Shown: piece after piece, positions 1 through 7,166 of the stretch
Layout: the number at the start of each line of letters is the position of its first letter
How positions within the stretch are numbered: position 1 is the stretch's first letter
NCBI GenBank assembly: GCA_963932955.1
Contig: CAWVRK010000026.1
Span: forward strand, 1-17,844
Length of the DNA stretch: 17,844 nucleotides
Reading direction: 5' to 3'
Source of the DNA: Flavicella sp963932955
GTDB lineage: Bacteria > Bacteroidota > Bacteroidia > Flavobacteriales > Flavobacteriaceae
Translations under genes and position numbers: made by a program
The notes under the pieces: model-generated
The model's input: only the letters and a program-made list of their open reading frames with translations
What the model was told of the DNA's origin: nothing
Database searches by the model: none

Positions 1-387
1 TATGCCCAGAGCGATTATGATATTTACCAAAAGAACAACTACGGCTTTGAAGAAAAAACGGGTACCAACAGACAAAACCAAAATGGAGGGTACGATGTGT
101 ACGAAAAGAATGCCTACGGTTTTGAAGAAAAAGTAGGGAGCTCAAAAAGAAACAACCAAGGCGGTTACGATGTCTACCGAAAAAACAGTTACGGCTTCGA
201 AGAAAAGACGGGGAGTCACCGTGCAACCGGGCAAGGCGATTACGATGTTTACCAGAAAAACGAATACGGTTTTGAAGAAAAAGTAGGGTCGAACAAAAAG
301 AACAACTCCGGGGGTTATGACGTGTACCGCAAAAATGAATACGGCATTTCTGAGAAGACAGGAACTCTAAAAACAAAGGGTTTTTAG
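1..387 (+). CDS. 3' end of a 25-residue-repeat protein of unknown function (5' truncated)
   Basis: The frame is open from the first base and ends at TAG 385-387, so the true start lies upstream of the window. The visible 128 residues are almost entirely five tandem 25-residue units beginning at bases 16, 91, 166, 241 and 316. Each unit has the pattern Y-D-[VI]-Y-x-K-N-x-Y-G-F-E-E-K-[TV]-G-[ST], followed by about eight variable polar residues that usually end in G-G. The last unit is degenerate (ISEKTG in place of FEEKTG) and the protein stops after it. The units are hydrophilic, rich in Tyr, Lys, Glu, Asn and Gly, and have no Cys. This composition would suit short beta-hairpin repeats in an extracytoplasmic or surface protein. 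No signal peptide can be seen because the N-terminus is missing. I do not recognise the family and assign no function. The next gene, ddl, is convergent. Confidence 0.85.
   Translation, partial: YAQSDYDIYQKNNYGFEEKTGTNRQNQNGGYDVYEKNAYGFEEKVGSSKRNNQGGYDVYRKNSYGFEEKTGSHRATGQGDYDVYQKNEYGFEEKVGSNKKNNSGGYDVYRKNEYGISEKTGTLKTKGF
16..387 (+). repeat. Five tandem 75-bp coding repeats
   Basis: Units start at exactly 75-bp spacing (16, 91, 166, 241, 316) and keep the reading frame. The best-conserved part of each unit encodes YGFEEK. Units 2 and 4 are identical over the 24 bases 115-138 and 265-288, closer to each other than to their direct neighbours. Confidence 0.95.
367..387. terminator. Weak hairpin overlapping the stop codon of the repeat gene
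   Basis: CTAAAAAC (367-374) and GTTTTTAG (380-387) form a perfect 8-bp inverted repeat around a 5-base loop. The second arm contains the TAG stop. The stem is A/T-rich and no clear T-run follows, so a terminator role is only possible. It lies at the 3' end facing the convergent ddl gene. Confidence 0.2.
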
Positions 388-505
388 CGCTGCATCCATC
401 TGCTGCGAACCAAGCATCGGCTTTTCCTTATCTACTCAAAGCCTGTTTGTTCTTTCATTCGAAAAAGGCCTGCTATTTGGAAGGTGAAGTGTCAAAGAGT
501 GCGGT

Positions 506-1483
506 CTATTTTTTCAACTTTGAGAGCACCGTATCCGTCAGCAAGGACTGCAAGGGAATGCCGGCGCAAGCGGCCTGCTGGGGCAACAAACTTTCTTCAG
601 TCATGCCGGGAACAGTATTCATCTCTAAGAAAAAAGGAAGGTCTCCGATCAAGATAAATTCTGAACGAGAAAAGCCACTCATTTGTAGCGATGTGTACAA
701 GTGCAATGCTGCCTTTGAAACGTTTTCTTTTTGGATCGCTGAGATTCTCGCAGGGGTGATTTCTTTCGACTTCCCCAAGTATTTGGCCTCGTAATCGAAA
801 AAATCGTTTTCAGAAACAATTTCGGTGATTGGCAGGACACGGGTTTTTTGTTGGTATTGCACCACACCGACAGAAACTTCGATGCCGTCCAAAAACGATT
901 CGATCAAAATCTCCGAGTCTTCTTCAAAGGCTTTTTCTATGGCGGCAGCAAGCGCTTCTTTCTTGTGAACTTTGGAGATGCCAAAACTCGATCCAGCTTT
1001 GTTGGGTTTGACAAAGCAAGGCAGTCCTACTTTTTCCAAAATACGGTCTGTCTCAACAACATCCCCGCTGTTTAGATAAATGGAAGTAGCTGTCGCAATG
1101 CCAAAGTTTTTTGCGACACTCAAACAGTCTCTTTTGTTGAAAGTGAGTGCCATCTGATAAAAAGGAGCAGAGCTGTAAGGGATGTTGAGCAAATCAAAAT
1201 AAGCCAACAATGTTCCGTCCTCTCCAGGGGTGCCATGGATGACGTTAAAAACAAAATCAAAGTTGATTTTGTCACCGCCAATCGTAACTGAAAAGTCGTG
1301 CTTGTCGATGTCATGGGCAACTTCGTTGCCGTCCATATACAGCCACCGGTCTTTCAAAATATGAATCGCATAGCTGTTGAACAACTCGGAGTCTAGGTGT
1401 TTGGCGACCACCGTTCCACTTTTGATAGAAATTTCCTGTTCGGAGGAATAGCCTCCCATGACAACGGCAATGTTTTTCTTCAT
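506..1483 (-). CDS. ddl: D-alanine--D-alanine ligase
   Basis: The product (325 residues) is an ATP-grasp enzyme that joins two D-alanines in the cytoplasm, giving the dipeptide MurF adds to the peptidoglycan precursor. Family landmarks are in order: the N-terminal nucleotide-fold start VVMGGYSSEQEIS (7-19), HGTPGEDG (83-90), the ATP-binding strand and loop KPNKAGSSFGIS (159-170), the omega-loop segment FFDYEAKY (228-235) and the metal-binding EMNTVPGMT (287-295). Length is normal. The omega loop keeps Tyr, as in D-Ala-D-Ala ligases, rather than the changes seen in VanA-type D-Ala-D-Lac ligases. The ATG at 1483 gives the standard family N-terminus. A TAnnTTTG element lies 31 bases upstream, so the gene probably has its own promoter although it follows gldFG on the same strand. 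It converges with the repeat gene, 118 bp away. Confidence 0.96.
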   Translation of the reverse strand: MKKNIAVVMGGYSSEQEISIKSGTVVAKHLDSELFNSYAIHILKDRWLYMDGNEVAHDIDKHDFSVTIGGDKINFDFVFNVIHGTPGEDGTLLAYFDLLNIPYSSAPFYQMALTFNKRDCLSVAKNFGIATATSIYLNSGDVVETDRILEKVGLPCFVKPNKAGSSFGISKVHKKEALAAAIEKAFEEDSEILIESFLDGIEVSVGVVQYQQKTRVLPITEIVSENDFFDYEAKYLGKSKEITPARISAIQKENVSKAALHLYTSLQMSGFSRSEFILIGDLPFFLEMNTVPGMTEESLLPQQAACAGIPLQSLLTDTVLSKLKK

Positions 1484-1514
1484 AATTCGCTTTGCATTGG
1501 AAAATCAAAAATAT

Positions 1515-1522
1515 CAAATATA
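1515..1522 (-). promoter_or_regulatory. Predicted -7 promoter element of ddl
   Basis: The minus strand reads TATATTTG, an exact match to the Bacteroidota -7 consensus TAnnTTTG, ending 31 bases before the ddl ATG. I see no clear TTG -33 element at the usual distance. Confidence 0.5.
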
Positions 1523-1631
1523 AATGAAAAGAAATCAGATTCGTTTTAGATCTTTTTTGAAATAAATAAAAAACCCAGGTTTCCAATCATTTGACTTTTT
1601 AAAAAAATGAAAAAAACCTCTCTTTTTTGAT

Positions 1632-1666
1632 AAAAACAACCAAAAACAACCAAAAACAACCAAAAA
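1632..1666. repeat. 10-bp tandem repeat in the gldFG-ddl intergenic region
   Basis: AAAAACAACC is repeated three times exactly (1632-1661), followed by a partial fourth copy. The repeat lies in a wider A-rich stretch on the plus strand (about 1609-1695). In a gldFG transcript it would be a U-rich 3' tail containing three copies of GGUUGUUUUU. It is non-coding, and the remainder of 1484-1695 holds only the ddl promoter. Confidence 0.85.
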
Positions 1667-1695
1667 AGCTCTAAAAAAGCCAAAAAAAAATAAAA

Positions 1696-4062
1696 TCACC
1701 GACTCTTTCTCCCGAAAGTTCTTCTTCGGTGCAAGGCAAAGACGGTCCCAAACAAAGCCAGCAATAAAAGCGGCAGGCACAGGTTGAGCACTTGCCAATA
1801 GACACGTTGCGAATGCGCTTTGTCTTTGTTCAAAAGCGGCAGTACAATGGTCTTGGAACGAAGTGAAAGCAATGCTTGGTCGTCCAAAAGATACTCTACA
1901 GCATTGAGAAGAAAGGCTTTGTTGTCATAAAAATCTTGGGTCCATTTGTTGGTTCCCAATTCCAAAGGGGTTCCTTTTTTTACGGCATTGCTTGCAAAAT
2001 CACCGTCTGAGATCAGCACCATTTTGGCAGGTTTTCCTTGGAGAATGCCCTCCGAATACGCAAATGGCTTGATGCGGTTTTTGTAGGTCGACTGAAAACG
2101 TCCTTCCAAAAGCAGTCCGAAGATCGCATTTCCTTGTACGTAGTCCTTAGGGTTCGGCAACTCCGAAAGCGATTGCAAGGAAATGATTGTCGGAGCCGGT
2201 ACTTTTTTGGACAGGGGAGAGCTGTTCAGCAAAACGGTTTTGCGAATAGCATTGGCCAAAGTGTCAATACTCGATGCAAATTGCAATCGTATCGGCCCCA
2301 AGTGTTTGGCGATGGGGTGCATACTCCTAGATGTCACCAAGGGGTGGTAGGGCCATACAAACTCTTGGTAGACCGTTTTGTTGCCTTTGTTTCCCGAAGC
2401 CAAAGCAATCTTTGCACCGTACAAATCCTTGACAAGGTTCGGCTCGAACCGAGCGCCATACCGAAAAAAGAAGTCGTCTAAATTCAAATCACGTGCAATT
2501 GCCAAGCTTTTTCCTGTTCGGTAGAGGCTGTCCATCTCAGCATGAACCGCATCGAGCATCCACAAGGAATTTCCACCTTGAAGGGTGAATTGGTCGAGGA
2601 CGTATTTCTCTGCTTCGCTAAATCGTTCTGTCGGTTTGGCGATTAAGAGCAAGTCGTAGCGGTTTAGTTGCCTCAATGATTTTTGCGGTTTTTCGGCGAC
2701 TGAATCTAGCGTGAATTCCGACAAGTGATGCGATTTGCCGAGGCTTTTTAACAAGCTGTACAAATGGAGGTCGTTCAATTCCCCGTTTCCGCGAAGGACG
2801 GCAATGCTTTTTTCTTTGTTGGAACTCACTTTTTTAAGGGCAGACACAAAAGCGTATTCTAAATTTTCAACCGAAGCATTCAATTGGGTTTCTTGACTTT
2901 CCAAAGGATTGCTGTCTTTTAACAGAGAAACCAGTTCCTTTTTGTCTTGGTAGTGGACTGTTGCCCAGGGCAAGAGCACGGTTTCCGAAACACTGCCGTT
3001 TTCTTTTACTGTCAATCGACTTGGAATCATGCCCGCTTTTAGGTGTTTTTGAAGGTCTTTTTGAGGATTTGTAAAAAAGACTTTGATGCGGTTGTTTTCG
3101 GCTTTCAACTCGTCCAAGAGCTGCCGCACTTCTTTTTGAAGTCGTTGGAATTCAGGAGGAAAAACCCCCTCCAAATAAACGCGGATGACAACCGGGTCCT
3201 CCAGTTCTTGGACAATTTCTGTACTGGTCTTCGACAATGAATACCTTTGGTTAGAAGTAAGGTCCAATCGGGCGTAATACTTGCTTCCCGCAAAGTGAAG
3301 GACTCCCAAAGCCAAGGCGATAATCCACCCCAATTGCTTCGGTTTGGAAGGAGTAATTTTGAGATAACACAAGGTCAAAAAGAAAAAAGTAACACTCGCA
3401 AAGTACAAAAGGTCTCTCGTGTCGAGGACTCCTCTTGAAATGCTACTAAAATGTGCGTACAAGCCCCAAGATTGGAAGTCTTGTGTTTGGTTTGGAAACT
3501 CATTCCCTAGCAATTCCATGCCGTAATAACTAAAAAACAAACAGGCGATTGCGAGCAACAAAACCACCAAAGGACTTTTGGAACAGCTAGAAATCCACAA
3601 TCCGATACTGCCAAAAGCGGCAGCGAGAAACAAGAGTCCCAGGTAGGAACCCGCAATGCTGCCGATGTCAATATTCCCCATAGGCATTGCCAAACGAGAC
3701 AAACTGTAGACATAGAGGAGGGTAGGGAGCAATGCTGAGATGAGGAAGGTCAATACCGCCAAAAACTTCCCGATGACGAGTTGCCAAATAGGCAGCGGTT
3801 TGGTCATGAGAATTTCAAAGGTTCCTGCGCTGTACTCCTCGGAAAAACTGCGCATGGTCAATGCGGGAATCAACAGAACAAACAGCCACGGAGTAATTTC
3901 AAAAAAAAGAGAGAGGTCTGCAAAGCCCGAATCCAAAATATTGAAATCTGAGTTGAGCACCCACAACATGAGGCCGTTTAAGGTGAGAAACATACTGAGG
4001 ACCACATACCCTATGGCAGCGCCGAAAAACAAACGAAATTCTTTTTTTAGGATGGCAAGCAT
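1696..4062 (-). CDS. gldFG: GldF-GldG fusion: gliding-motility ABC transporter permease plus auxiliary subunit
   Basis: One 788-residue frame covers two proteins that are separate in Flavobacterium johnsoniae. Residues 1 to about 236 match GldF, an ABC-2 permease. They open with a membrane helix at about 12-36, then TPWLFVLLIPALTMRSFSEE (57-76) and the coupling-type segment GTFEILMTKPLPIWQL (80-95), and contain about six membrane helices in all. Residues about 243 to 788 match GldG: a membrane helix (244-259), then KYYARLDLTSNQRYSLSK (261-278), a long extracytoplasmic region, and a C-terminal helix (about 757-777) before a basic tail. The summed length is close to GldF (about 240) plus GldG (about 550), so nothing obvious is missing. 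With GldA as ATPase, this transporter is needed for gliding in F. johnsoniae; its substrate is unknown. No gldA lies in the window. The upstream gene on the same strand, 55 bp away, is the SAM-adenosyltransferase, probably in one operon. Confidence 0.92.
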   Translation of the reverse strand: MLAILKKEFRLFFGAAIGYVVLSMFLTLNGLMLWVLNSDFNILDSGFADLSLFFEITPWLFVLLIPALTMRSFSEEYSAGTFEILMTKPLPIWQLVIGKFLAVLTFLISALLPTLLYVYSLSRLAMPMGNIDIGSIAGSYLGLLFLAAAFGSIGLWISSCSKSPLVVLLLAIACLFFSYYGMELLGNEFPNQTQDFQSWGLYAHFSSISRGVLDTRDLLYFASVTFFFLTLCYLKITPSKPKQLGWIIALALGVLHFAGSKYYARLDLTSNQRYSLSKTSTEIVQELEDPVVIRVYLEGVFPPEFQRLQKEVRQLLDELKAENNRIKVFFTNPQKDLQKHLKAGMIPSRLTVKENGSVSETVLLPWATVHYQDKKELVSLLKDSNPLESQETQLNASVENLEYAFVSALKKVSSNKEKSIAVLRGNGELNDLHLYSLLKSLGKSHHLSEFTLDSVAEKPQKSLRQLNRYDLLLIAKPTERFSEAEKYVLDQFTLQGGNSLWMLDAVHAEMDSLYRTGKSLAIARDLNLDDFFFRYGARFEPNLVKDLYGAKIALASGNKGNKTVYQEFVWPYHPLVTSRSMHPIAKHLGPIRLQFASSIDTLANAIRKTVLLNSSPLSKKVPAPTIISLQSLSELPNPKDYVQGNAIFGLLLEGRFQSTYKNRIKPFAYSEGILQGKPAKMVLISDGDFASNAVKKGTPLELGTNKWTQDFYDNKAFLLNAVEYLLDDQALLSLRSKTIVLPLLNKDKAHSQRVYWQVLNLCLPLLLLALFGTVFALHRRRTFGRKSR

Positions 4063-4117
4063 GGTTTCTTATGGGTTGTCAGTGTTTTTAATCGGGCTTG
4101 TTTTGGCAAAGGGATGT

Positions 4118-4948
4118 TCAATAAAATTCTAAAAGAATCACATCTCTGTAATCCAAGCCCAACAAACTCGAAGCACCTCCTACGGTTTGCAAATTGCTTT
4201 TGTAAATGGCAATTTCGACAAAGCCCGCAGAATTGAAAATGGCCAATTTATTTCCGTCGCTTTTTCGCTGCTGTACAGGCAATGAAAAATCGACGATGTC
4301 ACTGTATTTTTGATCTATTTTATCAAAGGAATAACGGCTTGCACTCAGTTTGTAAGCGCGGCCTTTGCCCACCTCTTTGAACAGTTTTTCAGAAATGTTG
4401 CTGATCACATTTCCGTAATTGTCGATGTAAATGACATTTCCGTGAATGGTTTTTTGATCCGCCGAAATATGGGCTTGCAATTCGACCAATTGTTTGAAAT
4501 TTTCCAAAGGTTTTCCAATCACTTCCAAAGTACCTCCACGTGCGATGTGTGCTGCCACTTGTACAAAGACCTCCAAGACAGAAAAACTGCTTTCCACACG
4601 GTCATGTATATTGATTTCAACAATCTTACTCGGTTTGATTTCTGAGGCAATCATAGAAATCAGCCCGTTGTCTGGACAGACAAAATAATGCCCGTTGAGC
4701 AGCAATGCAATGTGTTTGTTGTCTTCGTGCAATTCCGAATCTACTCCGACAATGTGGATGGTGCCTTCGGGAAAGTTTTTATAAGCATTCTTAAGAATGT
4801 AGGCAGTTTCGGTGATGTTAAAAGGAGAGATTTGGTGTGAAATATCGACAATCTGCGCCGAAGGAATCGAAGAATAAACCGCCCCTTTTACAGCACCTAC
4901 AAAGTGATCTTTTGTTCCAAAATCTGTCGTAAGTGTTACGATGGGCAT
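4118..4948 (-). CDS. SAM-hydroxide adenosyltransferase / DUF62 family protein
   Basis: The 276-residue protein matches the fluorinase/chlorinase/SAM-hydrolase superfamily, whose characterised members attack S-adenosylmethionine with halide or hydroxide to give a 5'-substituted adenosine and methionine. The signature N-terminus LTTDFGTKDHFVG (6-18) is present, as are VGVDSE (67-72), CPDNGLIS (91-98), the C-terminal-domain start IYIDNYGNVISNI (173-185) and NSAGFVEIAIYKS (239-251). Two canonical segments differ. After Asp70, the usual P-G-V-G-x-x-R-R run is replaced by SELHEDNK. The usual F-H-G-R-D segment reads FSVLE (122-126). The Arg and His of the Asp-Arg-His triad described for archaeal SAM hydrolases therefore seem to be absent. 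From memory, this variation is shared by Bacteroidota homologues, so the reaction should not be assumed. It precedes gldFG on the same strand and is divergent from phoH. Confidence 0.88.
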   Translation of the reverse strand: MPIVTLTTDFGTKDHFVGAVKGAVYSSIPSAQIVDISHQISPFNITETAYILKNAYKNFPEGTIHIVGVDSELHEDNKHIALLLNGHYFVCPDNGLISMIASEIKPSKIVEINIHDRVESSFSVLEVFVQVAAHIARGGTLEVIGKPLENFKQLVELQAHISADQKTIHGNVIYIDNYGNVISNISEKLFKEVGKGRAYKLSASRYSFDKIDQKYSDIVDFSLPVQQRKSDGNKLAIFNSAGFVEIAIYKSNLQTVGGASSLLGLDYRDVILLEFY

Positions 4949-5010
4949 AAGTATGGGAATTCTCGGTTAGGTTTGTTTTTTTCTCACTAAAAAGTTTGAA
5001 AAATCAAAAG

Positions 5011-5028
5011 CAAATTTAATCAAATATA
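5011..5028 (-). promoter_or_regulatory. Two adjacent -7 elements before the SAM-adenosyltransferase/gldFG unit
   Basis: The minus strand carries TATATTTG (5028-5021) and TAAATTTG (5018-5011). Both match TAnnTTTG exactly and lie 72 and 62 bases before the ATG at 4948. Either or both could drive the operon. No convincing -33 TTG is visible. Confidence 0.4.
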
Positions 5029-5091
5029 AAGGAAATAATAGTATTTTTAAAAACGAAATAAATAGGTGTCCAACAATCAAACAAAACACAT

Positions 5092-6039
5092 TTGAACGAA
5101 CGCAGCATTCACTTGACAGAAATCGATCCAAAAGAATTTTTTGGAACGCAAAACAGCACTCTCAAATTCCTTAAAACCCATTTCCCAAAGCTAAAAATTG
5201 TAGCAAGAGGTGCTGAAATAAAAGCGTTTGGAGAGCCCTTGATTTTAGACGAATTTGAAAAGCGACTTCAGATGTTGGTCAAGTATTTTGACAAGTACAA
5301 TCACTTGGATGAAAATGCCATAGAACAATTGCTCACTTCCAATGGCAGTGCTAAGAACAATTCCAAAAACGCAGACGGTGTTTTGGTACACGGCGTAGGG
5401 GGCAGCCAAATCAAGGCGCAAACCGAAAACCAAAGACGCATGGTCGCTATGATGGAGACCAACGACATGCTTTTTGCCATTGGGCCTGCGGGAACTGGAA
5501 AAACTTATACAGCTGTTGCCTTGGCAGTCAAAGCCTTGAGAGACAAAGAAGTGAAGCGCATTATTCTGACACGTCCCGCAGTAGAATCGGGAGAGAACCT
5601 CGGGTTTTTACCGGGAGATCTCAAAGACAAATTGGACCCATATATGCAGCCATTGTACGATGCTTTGCGGGACATGATTCCTTTTGAAAAATTGGATTCC
5701 TACATCGAAAAAGGCACCATTCAGATTGCACCGCTCGCTTTTATGAGGGGACGTACCTTGGACCATGCCTTTGTGATTTTGGACGAAGCGCAAAACACCA
5801 CTTCCGGACAGATGAAAATGTTTTTGACACGGATGGGCAAAAGAGCCAAGTTTATCGTTACGGGAGACCCTGGACAGATAGACCTTCCCAGAAAGCAAGT
5901 GTCCGGTTTGAAAACCTCCCTGTTGGCCTTGAAAGACGTCAAAGGAATTGCCAATGTGTATTTGGATGAAAAGGATGTGATCCGCCATCGATTGGTCAAA
6001 GAAATCATCAAGGCCTATAAAAAAATTGACGTGGAGTAA
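5092..6039 (+). CDS. phoH: PhoH family ATPase
   Basis: The 315-residue product is a P-loop ATPase of the PhoH/YbeZ group, linked to RNA metabolism and ribosome maturation in other bacteria. It shows Walker A GPAGTGKT (131-138), RPAVESGENLGFLPGD (161-176), Walker B FVILDEAQN (227-235) and the sensor-like motif TGDPGQIDLP (257-266). Residues 1-100 form the family's N-terminal extension. The start is TTG: upstream in frame there is a TAA at 5059-5061 and no ATG or GTG before 5092, and the resulting N-terminus (NERSIHLTEI) resembles the flavobacterial family start as I remember it. Length is normal. It is divergent from the SAM-adenosyltransferase across 143 bp and lies upstream of purC on the same strand, separated by 139 bp that contain a purC promoter. 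Confidence 0.95.
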   Translation: MNERSIHLTEIDPKEFFGTQNSTLKFLKTHFPKLKIVARGAEIKAFGEPLILDEFEKRLQMLVKYFDKYNHLDENAIEQLLTSNGSAKNNSKNADGVLVHGVGGSQIKAQTENQRRMVAMMETNDMLFAIGPAGTGKTYTAVALAVKALRDKEVKRIILTRPAVESGENLGFLPGDLKDKLDPYMQPLYDALRDMIPFEKLDSYIEKGTIQIAPLAFMRGRTLDHAFVILDEAQNTTSGQMKMFLTRMGKRAKFIVTGDPGQIDLPRKQVSGLKTSLLALKDVKGIANVYLDEKDVIRHRLVKEIIKAYKKIDVE

Positions 6040-6096
6040 TTGTTCCTACAATAGGTGCTAGGTGCTGCGTGAATTTTTAAAACAAATATCAAGAAG

Positions 6097-6131
6097 TTGG
6101 CGCCAATACTCCATAAGTTTTTTTAATTTTG
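6097..6131 (+). promoter_or_regulatory. Predicted purC promoter with palindrome at -33
   Basis: TAATTTTG (6124-6131) matches TAnnTTTG, and TTG (6097-6099) could be the -33 element with a 24-base spacer, slightly long. The -33 TTG opens a perfect 10-bp palindrome, TTGGCGCCAA (6097-6106). The -7 element ends 47 bases before the ATG at 6179. Confidence 0.5.
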
Positions 6132-6178
6132 CAGCACACAACAACCTGTTTTCAAAACTCTTTAGCAACACACGTATT

Positions 6179-7132
6179 ATGAGCGCAACCATTGACGATA
6201 CCCAATATAATTTTCCAAACCAGACAGGCGTTTACAAAGGAAAAGTACGAGAAGTTTATTCCACAGGCAACGACCTCTTGGTAATGATTGCAACCGACCG
6301 TCTCTCAGCTTTTGACGTGATCTTGCCCAAACAGATTCCTTTCAAGGGGCAGATTTTAAACCAGATAGCAGCTAAAATGTTGAAAGCGACTGAAGACCTT
6401 GTCCCCAATTGGGTGCTGGGCACTCCAGACCCCAACGTAACAGTTGGTTTGGCTTGTGAAACCTATAAGGTAGAAATGGTCATTCGTGGTTATTTGACAG
6501 GGCATGCTTGGAGAACCTATAAAACTGGAGAAAGGCTGTTGTGTGGTGTTCCTTTGCCCGATGGCATGATTGAAAATCAAAAGTTTGAGACGCCCATCAT
6601 CACGCCGTCCACCAAAGCGGATCTGGGAAGCCATGACGAAGACATCTCCAGAGAAGCCATTTTGGAAAGAGGCATCGTCTCCCAAAAAGACTACGAGCAG
6701 TTGGAAGCCTATACACGAGCCTTGTTTGAAAGAGGAACAGAAATTGCCGCCCAACGGGGCTTGATTTTGGTAGATACCAAATACGAGTTTGGAAAAACAT
6801 CAAAAGGAGAAATTGTGGTCATCGACGAAATTCACACACCCGATTCTTCTCGCTATTTTTACGCGGATGGTTATGAAGCCATACAAGCCAAGGACCAAAA
6901 ACAAAAACAACTTTCAAAAGAATTTGTAAGAGAGTGGTTGTTGGCCAACAACTTTCAAGGAAAAGAAGGGCAAGAAATTCCCGAAATGACTGCTTCAAAA
7001 ATTGAAGAAATCTCCAATCGCTATATTGAGTTGTACGAACAGATCACAGGTGAGTCATTTGTAAAAGCACCTGTTGCCAATGTAGAAGAGCGCATTCGCA
7101 CCAACGTCACCAATTATTTAAACAGTTTGTAA
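6179..7132 (+). CDS. purC: Phosphoribosylaminoimidazole-succinocarboxamide (SAICAR) synthase
   Basis: PurC condenses CAIR with aspartate using ATP, a middle step of de novo purine synthesis in the cytoplasm. The 317-residue product shows YKGKVREVY (19-27), ATDRLSAFDV (38-47), ITPSTKAD (141-148), GLILVDTKYEFG (194-205) and DEIHTPDSSRY (216-226), all typical of the family. The frame extends upstream to 6062, but that stretch overlaps the predicted promoter and gives a non-homologous N-terminus. The ATG at 6179 (MSATIDDTQYNFPNQ) matches the family start and length. It is convergent with the CDGSH gene, with 34 bp between stop codons. Confidence 0.97.
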   Translation: MSATIDDTQYNFPNQTGVYKGKVREVYSTGNDLLVMIATDRLSAFDVILPKQIPFKGQILNQIAAKMLKATEDLVPNWVLGTPDPNVTVGLACETYKVEMVIRGYLTGHAWRTYKTGERLLCGVPLPDGMIENQKFETPIITPSTKADLGSHDEDISREAILERGIVSQKDYEQLEAYTRALFERGTEIAAQRGLILVDTKYEFGKTSKGEIVVIDEIHTPDSSRYFYADGYEAIQAKDQKQKQLSKEFVREWLLANNFQGKEGQEIPEMTASKIEEISNRYIELYEQITGESFVKAPVANVEERIRTNVTNYLNSL

Positions 7133-7152
7133 ACAACTTGAACACGTTGTTT
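7131..7152. terminator. Possible bidirectional hairpin between purC and the CDGSH gene
   Basis: AAACAAC (7131-7137) and GTTGTTT (7146-7152) are perfectly complementary around an 8-base loop. The left arm overlaps the purC stop. The stem is A/T-rich and lacks a following T-run on the plus strand, so terminator activity is uncertain. Confidence 0.3.
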
Positions 7153-7166
7153 GAATGGCTGAATTT

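Noticed and set aside
447..794. Open frame of 115 codons on the plus strand opposite ddl
   Set aside because: It lies mostly antisense to the well-conserved ddl gene, has no recognisable domain, and its composition mirrors the complementary coding sequence.
1632..1666. Short regular repeats that might suggest a CRISPR remnant
   Set aside because: The units are 10 bp, directly adjacent and low in complexity, with no spacers and no cas genes nearby.
2038..2481. Plus-strand frame of 147 codons opposite gldFG
   Set aside because: It is antisense to the GldG part, which is conserved throughout. The frame shows no domain or promoter of its own.
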